From: Vibrio plantisponsor
Lineage (GTDB): Bacteria; Pseudomonadota; Gammaproteobacteria; Enterobacterales; Vibrionaceae
Assembly (NCBI RefSeq): GCF_013041605.1
Contig: NZ_JABEQC010000002.1
Span: 62,001 to 126,000, forward strand
Reading direction: 5' to 3'
Length of the DNA stretch: 64,000 nucleotides
Shown: piece after piece, positions 59,095 to 64,000 of the stretch
How positions within the stretch are numbered: the first letter of the stretch is position 1
How the letters are laid out: each line of letters begins with the position of its first letter
Translations under genes and position numbers: made by a program
Notes under the pieces: generated by a model
What the model was told of the DNA's origin: nothing
Databases searched by the model: none
What the model saw: the letters and a program-made list of their open reading frames with translations, nothing else

Positions 59095-60134
59095 CAGATT
59101 CGCCCCTTTTGCTTAATCAAAAGCCAAACAAAGAAAGGTGCGCCAAGCAATGCGGTGACAATACCAACGGGCATATCTAAAGGCGCGACCACCGTTCGAG
59201 CTAGCATATCGGAAATCAGTAATAACAGTGCGCCGAGAAAGAGGGTTACTGGCAATAGTGAACGATAGTTTGGGCCAATGATCATACGGGCTAAATGAGG
59301 AACGATAAGTCCGATAAAGCCAATCATACCGCTCAATGCGACGGTGACTCCGACACCAAAGGCTGCCAACACAATCAAACGGCGCTTTAATGCCTGAACA
59401 TTAATACCCATATGACGCGCTTCCGCTTCACCTAATAACATGGCGTTGAGCTTATCGGCATCACGATAGTAGGCGATGAACAAAATGATGAGCGTGGCAA
59501 AAGCGAGCCATAGACCTTTTTGATTGGCGCCCGCCAATGATCCCATAGTCCAAAGAGACAGGTCTCGCAGAGCTTGGTCATCGGCATAATAGTTAAGCAA
59601 ACCCAATGCCGCACCTGCCAGTGCTGAAATAGCGACACCGGAAAGTAGCATCATAGTGACGGAAGTTCCGTTACTGCTAGTACCAAGGCGATATACTGCA
59701 AATGTCGTAAAAGCACCGCCGATACAGGCGAAGATAGGGACAGTGCCAAAGAGTAATAAGTTTGGATATTGGTGAGCAAGATCGCCAAACACTACGATTG
59801 CTAACGCCGCACCTAATGCAGCGCCAGAAGAGACACCAATAATGCCCGGATCAGCGAGTGGGTTGCGAAATAGTCCCTGCATTACAGCACCACTAATCGC
59901 TAGAATCCCTCCAACAGCAATGGCCAACAAAGTACGAGGTAAACGTACTTGTTGAACAATCATAGTGACATGCGCGGGAAGATCATGGCTGCCAAGTGGT
60001 AAAAGGGATTTCAAGCTGTCAGATAAACTGATGTTCATCGCACCCATACTTATGGAAGCAACAGTCGCGCAGTAAAGCGCAATCGCCGCCACTATGCACA
60101 GAGTTTTAGCCGAAACCATTCTTGAATCTGTCAT
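59094..60134 (-). CDS. hutC: Haemin ABC permease HutC
   Basis: FecCD-family inner-membrane permease of 346 residues with nine or ten helices. QVRLPRTLLAIAVGGILAIS, GAVMQGLFRNPLADPGIIGV, ARHMGINVQALKRRL and MIGFIGLIVPHLARMIIGPN are the conserved blocks. It lies 60 bases downstream of hutB and is coupled to hutD by a one-base overlap. The assignment to haem rather than a siderophore rests on the tonB1-hut context. Confidence 0.94.
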   Translation of the reverse strand: MTDSRMVSAKTLCIVAAIALYCATVASISMGAMNISLSDSLKSLLPLGSHDLPAHVTMIVQQVRLPRTLLAIAVGGILAISGAVMQGLFRNPLADPGIIGVSSGAALGAALAIVVFGDLAHQYPNLLLFGTVPIFACIGGAFTTFAVYRLGTSSNGTSVTMMLLSGVAISALAGAALGLLNYYADDQALRDLSLWTMGSLAGANQKGLWLAFATLIILFIAYYRDADKLNAMLLGEAEARHMGINVQALKRRLIVLAAFGVGVTVALSGMIGFIGLIVPHLARMIIGPNYRSLLPVTLFLGALLLLISDMLARTVVAPLDMPVGIVTALLGAPFFVWLLIKQKGRI

Positions 60135-60194
60135 CGTTTAATTTTTACCTATTCTTTTGGTGGATAGGATTCTGGTTGTTATCTGTGAAAATGC

Positions 60195-61064
60195 TTAGTT
60201 GATCTTTTGGAAGGCTTTATATAACTCGTCAGTCAGTTCTAAACTTTCAAGTCCAAAGCCGCCAATGATGGCGCTACTACTTACAGGGATAATGCGGTCT
60301 TTGCCAGCAACAGGTGTAGCAGCCAGAAGAGGGAATTCTTTCAGAATGCCTTCATGCCCACCTAATGCTTCCCAAGCGCGAGCACTGACTAATAAGACAT
60401 CAGGCTGCATTTGTACGATGGCTTCCGGAGATAGTGGTTTGTATGAACTCATTTCTGATTTTGCCGGATTTTGACCGCCAGCAAGGTTGATGATCACATC
60501 GATAGTGGTTTTATCTCCAGCGATAGTGGCTGGTCTGCCTTTGGTCAGCATAGCAAACAGCACTTTTGGTGGATGTGCGAGTTTACGAGCTTTCATTGCG
60601 TTCAACTGCTCATCAATCGATGCTTTAAGTTCTTTCGCTTTCTCCTGCTTTCCTGTGATTTGCGCGATTTTATCGATACGGCCAAACAGGTCTTCTTCTG
60701 TATCTCCAGAAGGCACTGTCTCGACTTTTATTCCGCCACTTTTTAGTAGCGTTAAAGTATTCTCAGGTCCCATTTCATGTGAGCCAATTAAATGAGTCGG
60801 TGAAAGTGCCATTAAGCCTTCAGCAGATAACTGGCGGTGATACCCTACTTGCGGCAAGGCCTCATCAGTGTTGTATTTTCGGCTTGTCACATCCACAGCG
60901 ATAAGCTGGTCTTTCGCGCCTAGCGCAATCAGTAGCTCGGTAATGCTTGAGCCTGCACTAATGATGCGATTGTTTGTCTGTGTTTCTTGTTGAGCGTAAG
61001 CCGATTCCACTGTTAAAAAAGGAATCGATAAAAATAGACTGAATGCCAAAGCGAGTTTTTTCAT
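60195..61064 (-). CDS. hutB: Periplasmic haemin-binding protein HutB
   Basis: Periplasmic binding protein delivering haem to HutCD, 289 residues. Signal peptide about 1-24 (ending SAYA), then NRIISAGSSITELLIALGAK, VDVTSRKYNTDEALPQVGYH and DVLLVSARAWEALGGHEGIL, typical of the HmuT/HutB group. The start codon overlaps the exbD stop by one base (TAATG). The expected haem-ligating residue cannot be named with certainty by eye. Confidence 0.93.
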   Translation of the reverse strand: MKKLALAFSLFLSIPFLTVESAYAQQETQTNNRIISAGSSITELLIALGAKDQLIAVDVTSRKYNTDEALPQVGYHRQLSAEGLMALSPTHLIGSHEMGPENTLTLLKSGGIKVETVPSGDTEEDLFGRIDKIAQITGKQEKAKELKASIDEQLNAMKARKLAHPPKVLFAMLTKGRPATIAGDKTTIDVIINLAGGQNPAKSEMSSYKPLSPEAIVQMQPDVLLVSARAWEALGGHEGILKEFPLLAATPVAGKDRIIPVSSSAIIGGFGLESLELTDELYKAFQKIN

Positions 61065-61483
61065 TATTGTTCTTCCATAACGATATTAGTGGCGAAAATT
61101 TGGTGTTTTTGCATAAATGCAAAGAGGTTGAGCATGGATTCCACATCGGCTTTCTTGTCTGCGGCAATCACAAAAGGTTTATCTGGGTAGGTGCTGCGAG
61201 TTTTCAGTAGTTCTGTAGTGAAAGCGTTCCAATCACTAAATTTCACGCCATCTAATGCCCACTTTTCCTCTTCACTGTGTAAGATGCCGATTGAGATAAC
61301 GGGTTTATCTGGCGAGGAAAGCTGGCTGGCTTCTTCCGTTTTTGGGATGTCGACATTCAGTGTTTGAACACTGACATTTGCAGTAAGCAGAAGAAACACC
61401 ATCACAATAAAGATGATGTCGATCATCGGTGTGAGATCTGGCTTAAATTCGTCTTCGCTATAACGAGAGTGTGACTGGATCAT
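61064..61483 (-). CDS. exbD: Biopolymer transport protein ExbD1
   Basis: Inner-membrane part of the TonB energy complex, 139 residues. One membrane helix (about 20-40) carries the essential Asp in LTPMIDIIFIVMVFLLLTAN; the rest is periplasmic (SWNAFTTELLKTRSTYPDKP-like region). It overlaps exbB by one base and hutB by one base, so the whole set is translationally linked. Confidence 0.95.
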   Translation of the reverse strand: MIQSHSRYSEDEFKPDLTPMIDIIFIVMVFLLLTANVSVQTLNVDIPKTEEASQLSSPDKPVISIGILHSEEEKWALDGVKFSDWNAFTTELLKTRSTYPDKPFVIAADKKADVESMLNLFAFMQKHQIFATNIVMEEQ

Positions 61484-62166
61484 TACAGCACCTCGTCAGT
61501 GGTAACGGTATATGCGCTTTGAGTGCCAGAGAAAGGATCAACCACAATACCTTCAATATGCAGATTGCTGTGATTTAGAGTGTACTCAATCTTGGCAAGC
61601 GTCTTTTCAACCCACATGCCTAGAAGTTGTGCACCTGTAATTGCAGGTAACGCGATGATCAAACCTGCGGCCGTGGTGCTCATAGCGAGACCTAAACCAT
61701 CCGCTAACGTCGCTGGTGAAATAACGGCAGTGGCATCTGTCATACCACTAAACATTTCCATTAATCCCAGTACTGTACCAAGTAATCCAATCAACGGGCT
61801 GATGACACCTATCATCGACAGCAATCGAATACCTGAACGAAACTGCTGACGTTTTTTAAATAGCCAGATACCAACCGCTTCTTCTCTAAGTGGTTTTGTG
61901 AAGTGTCTATGTCCTAGCAGCATTCGCATGGATTGGAAAATCAGTTGTCGACCTTTTAGCTCGTTTTGGATGAAGGCATCCACTTCCTGAGGGCGAGAAA
62001 AATCCAGTTTATGGATGCTTCTAAGTATCGCTGTTGTATGTGTGCGGCTGTTAAGCAGCATGTAGATAGTACGCTCGATCAAGATAGCGATAGTAAGGAA
62101 TGACATGATGATGAGTGGCCATGTCATGATGCCGAGCTGACTATGTATATTGGTTAATATTTGCAT
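61483..62166 (-). CDS. exbB: Biopolymer transport protein ExbB1
   Basis: MotA/TolQ/ExbB family channel subunit, 227 residues, with three membrane helices (about 13-33, 113-140, 155-180). MIGVISPLIGLLGTVLGLME, the following MTDATAVISPATLADGLGLA and STTAAGLIIALPAI are family signatures that form the proton path with ExbD. It begins 8 bases after tonB. Confidence 0.95.
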   Translation of the reverse strand: MQILTNIHSQLGIMTWPLIIMSFLTIAILIERTIYMLLNSRTHTTAILRSIHKLDFSRPQEVDAFIQNELKGRQLIFQSMRMLLGHRHFTKPLREEAVGIWLFKKRQQFRSGIRLLSMIGVISPLIGLLGTVLGLMEMFSGMTDATAVISPATLADGLGLAMSTTAAGLIIALPAITGAQLLGMWVEKTLAKIEYTLNHSNLHIEGIVVDPFSGTQSAYTVTTDEVL

Positions 62167-62174
62167 GATAGCGA

Positions 62175-62960
62175 CTACTGTAATTGGAAATTAATCGGAA
62201 TTTGTACGCGATGAGCAATGGCTTGCCCTTGCTCAACTTGATGTGAAAAACGCCATTCTTTGATTGTGCTAAGTGCACGTTCATCAAGGACGCTGTGACC
62301 ACTCGATTCAAGCAATAGTTGCTTGATTTGATTGCCTTGTTCATCTAGCCAAACCTCGATAAGCACTTTGCCTTCTAATCCTTGTTTTCTTGCGATTCTT
62401 GGGTAGCTCACTGGCGTTGGTTTTGCGCTGAACTTAGGTTTTTTTACTAGCATCGGCTTACTGTCTTGCGCACTCACTTTGGCTGGTGGCGCTGTCTCTT
62501 GTTGTTCAGTTTTACTTGTTTCTACTTTCTTTTTTTCTGTTTTGGCTACAGCTGGCTCTTCGATCTTGGCGATCGTTTTTTGTGGTTCTATTTCTGTATT
62601 CTGTTCAGCGATTGGCGCCTTTGGTTTTGTCTTGGAAAGCTCTTTTTTAGGCTGAACCTTTTTTAGTGGCTCTTTATCCGGAGCTACGGTTTTACTCTTT
62701 TTCTCTACAGGTATGGATTCTTGTTGAACAGGTTTCTGCTCAAGTGGTTTAGCTTCAGCTTTAAGTTCTTTAGCAACCTTTTTCTCGATGACGGGTTCTA
62801 CCGGTTTACTTGCCGAGATGGTCATAAGCTGAATTTGAAGTGACTGAGCACCATCCTCGGTTGATACATTGATGGTGTTTTTCTGTGGGGTATACGACAG
62901 CGCAATACCATGTATTAGGCATGCGATTAAGCCAGCGATGAGATAACGAAGCCTTGTCAT
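62175..62960 (-). CDS. tonB: TonB1 energy transducer
   Basis: Links the inner-membrane proton force to outer-membrane receptors. The 261 residues have an amino-terminal membrane helix (about 5-24), a long Lys/Pro/Glu-rich periplasmic spacer (about 50-175) and a TonB carboxyl domain (about 180-261) with YPRIARKQGLEGKVLIEVWL and ALSTIKEWRF. First gene of the minus-strand unit; upstream is a Fur-box region shared with hutW. Besides haem receptors it may serve the receptor at 55247. Confidence 0.95.
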   Translation of the reverse strand: MTRLRYLIAGLIACLIHGIALSYTPQKNTINVSTEDGAQSLQIQLMTISASKPVEPVIEKKVAKELKAEAKPLEQKPVQQESIPVEKKSKTVAPDKEPLKKVQPKKELSKTKPKAPIAEQNTEIEPQKTIAKIEEPAVAKTEKKKVETSKTEQQETAPPAKVSAQDSKPMLVKKPKFSAKPTPVSYPRIARKQGLEGKVLIEVWLDEQGNQIKQLLLESSGHSVLDERALSTIKEWRFSHQVEQGQAIAHRVQIPINFQLQ

Positions 62961-63017
62961 TTTTGTCCACTAATCAGTATATTTTTCAACCATTTTTTTC
63001 ACAGCCTTACAAATAAT

Positions 63018-63045
63018 AATGAGATCGAATATCATTTGCATTATC
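63018..63045. promoter_or_regulatory. Overlapping Fur boxes between tonB1 and hutW
   Basis: AATGAGATCGAATATCATT (63018-63036) matches the Vibrio Fur consensus at 13 of 16 fixed positions. GAATATCATTTGCATTATC (63027-63045) matches the classic GATAATGATTATCATTATC at 14 of 19. They lie 58 bases before tonB1 and about 130 before hutW, and iron repression of both is known for this locus in vibrios. Confidence 0.75.
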
Positions 63046-63172
63046 GTTTGTGATCGGTATTATATCGAACAAAATCCTAATTACAATTTTATAAGCTAAT
63101 AATTTGTTGCTGATTTGAAGGTCATTGATGAAAGCTCGGCAGCGATATTTTTAATTAAGGCATGAGTGATTT

Positions 63173-64000
63173 ATGAAGCCGGTGATTTTTGACAGTACGG
63201 ATGAATTGATTGTTGGTAAGGACACGCCAGATCCTTTGCGTTTTGCATTTGCTGCCAAGCGCGGTGCTCACGCCGGTGGAGCGATGAAGCCTGTAAATCC
63301 TACGCTAACTCAATCGGTTTTATCAGGAGCGTTGAGTCTCTCTGGCGAAGCGAGCGGACGTTGCTTATACATTCATATTCCGTTTTGTCGTGTTCGTTGC
63401 ACTTATTGCAACTTTTTCCAATACGCTTCGAGCGAAAAACTGATTGCAGATTATTTCCAAGCGTTAGTGACGGAAATAAAGAGAAAGTCAGCATTAAAGT
63501 GGACACAAAGTTATCCATTTCAAGCTGTCTATGTGGGTGGCGGTACGCCAACTGACCTCAACGCAGCGCAGTTGAAACAGTTAGGTGAGTTGATTCGTCA
63601 GTATTTTCCTTTAACACCTGATTGCGAAATCACGCTTGAAGGTCGTGTAAATCGTTTTAATGAATCGAAGTTTGAAGCGGCACTAGAAGGTGGATTCAAT
63701 CGTTTTTCTTTTGGTGTGCAGAGTTTTGATAGCAAAGTCCGCCGTAGTGCCAAGCGTCTGGATGATGGCGAAGTGGTGATGAACACTTTGCAAAAACTAG
63801 TGCGTTATAACGCAGCTCCGATAGTGATCGATCTTTTATATGGATTGCCTCATCAGACACTAGACGTTTGGCAGAAAGATTTAGAAGCCTACATTGAATC
63901 GGGTGTTGATGGTGTCGATCTCTATCAGTTGCTTGAGTTGCAAAATTTGCCAATGGCGCGTCTGGTGGAACAAGGCAAATTGCCCAACCCTGCTGACACT
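63173..64000 (+). CDS. hutW: HutW, radical SAM haem-utilisation protein, 3' end missing
   Basis: HutW belongs to the HemN/HemW radical SAM group and acts in anaerobic haem use with HutX and HutZ. The ATG at 63173 opens a frame (MKPVIFDSTDELIVGKDTPD) that is still open at the window end, giving 276 codons of about 450. The cluster motif is HIPFCRVRCTYCNFFQ (C-X3-C-X2-C); VGGGTPTDLNAAQLK is the SAM-binding block and FSFGVQSFDSKVRRSAKR follows. It is divergent from tonB1. A four-codon ORF (63162-63176) ends in an ATGA overlap with the start. Confidence 0.92.
   Translation, partial: MKPVIFDSTDELIVGKDTPDPLRFAFAAKRGAHAGGAMKPVNPTLTQSVLSGALSLSGEASGRCLYIHIPFCRVRCTYCNFFQYASSEKLIADYFQALVTEIKRKSALKWTQSYPFQAVYVGGGTPTDLNAAQLKQLGELIRQYFPLTPDCEITLEGRVNRFNESKFEAALEGGFNRFSFGVQSFDSKVRRSAKRLDDGEVVMNTLQKLVRYNAAPIVIDLLYGLPHQTLDVWQKDLEAYIESGVDGVDLYQLLELQNLPMARLVEQGKLPNPADT

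Overview
The window is a stretch of a Vibrio chromosome (Gammaproteobacteria, Vibrionaceae). The evidence is gene order and family content: lptD-surA-pdxA, the yggS-proC-yggT-yggU-rdgB-hemW string beside pilT/pilU, ruvX-yqgE-gshB-rsmE-endA-sprT-metK, tkt-epd-pgk-fbaA-mscS-argO/argP, and the Vibrio-type tonB1-exbB1-exbD1-hutBCD haem locus divergent from hutW. The species cannot be fixed from the sequence alone. I see no prophage, transposase, integron or CRISPR array.

Region by region. 1-5.4 kb: envelope biogenesis on the minus strand (pdxA partial, surA, lptD) divergent from djlA. 5.4-8.7 kb: nine tRNA genes (three Asn, three Thr, three Phe) in two minus-strand operons, each with its own strong promoter and an almost identical terminator; one chemoreceptor gene lies between them. 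8.7-18.8 kb: mltC, yggX, mutY on minus; trmB, glsA and an AlkA-like glycosylase on plus; then the minus-strand hemW to yggS block. 18.8-21 kb: the twitching ATPases pilT and pilU. 21-28 kb: minus-strand housekeeping genes, an ERIC element, and metK. 28-35 kb: central carbon genes (tkt, epd, pgk, fbaA) and mscS. 35-44.5 kb: argO/argP, a SIMPL-domain protein, a diguanylate cyclase, a small membrane ORF, pykF, a DeoR-family regulator and glmS.

The accessory part is 44.6-58.2 kb. It holds a complete enterobactin-type siderophore utilisation set: a Fes-like esterase divergent from fepB-fepD-fepG-fepC homologues, a TonB-dependent receptor and a ViuB-family ferric-siderophore reductase. Good Fur-box matches precede fepB and the receptor. 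A third strong Fur box precedes a solitary PvdQ-type Ntn-hydrolase acylase that lacks a recognisable signal peptide. No siderophore biosynthesis gene is present, so the locus looks built for uptake and dismantling. Between acylase and esterase sits a two-enzyme pectin-degrading protein (pectin methylesterase plus rhamnogalacturonan acetylesterase).

58.2-64 kb is the haem system: hutBCD, exbD1, exbB1 and tonB1 on minus, and hutW (cut by the window end) on plus, sharing a Fur-box region. TonB1/ExbBD could energise the receptor of the neighbouring siderophore locus. The combination of an intracellular-looking, Fur-linked acylase with a Fes-type esterase is the most promising candidate for an undescribed pathway, possibly stripping acyl chains from imported acylated siderophores; that function is inference.
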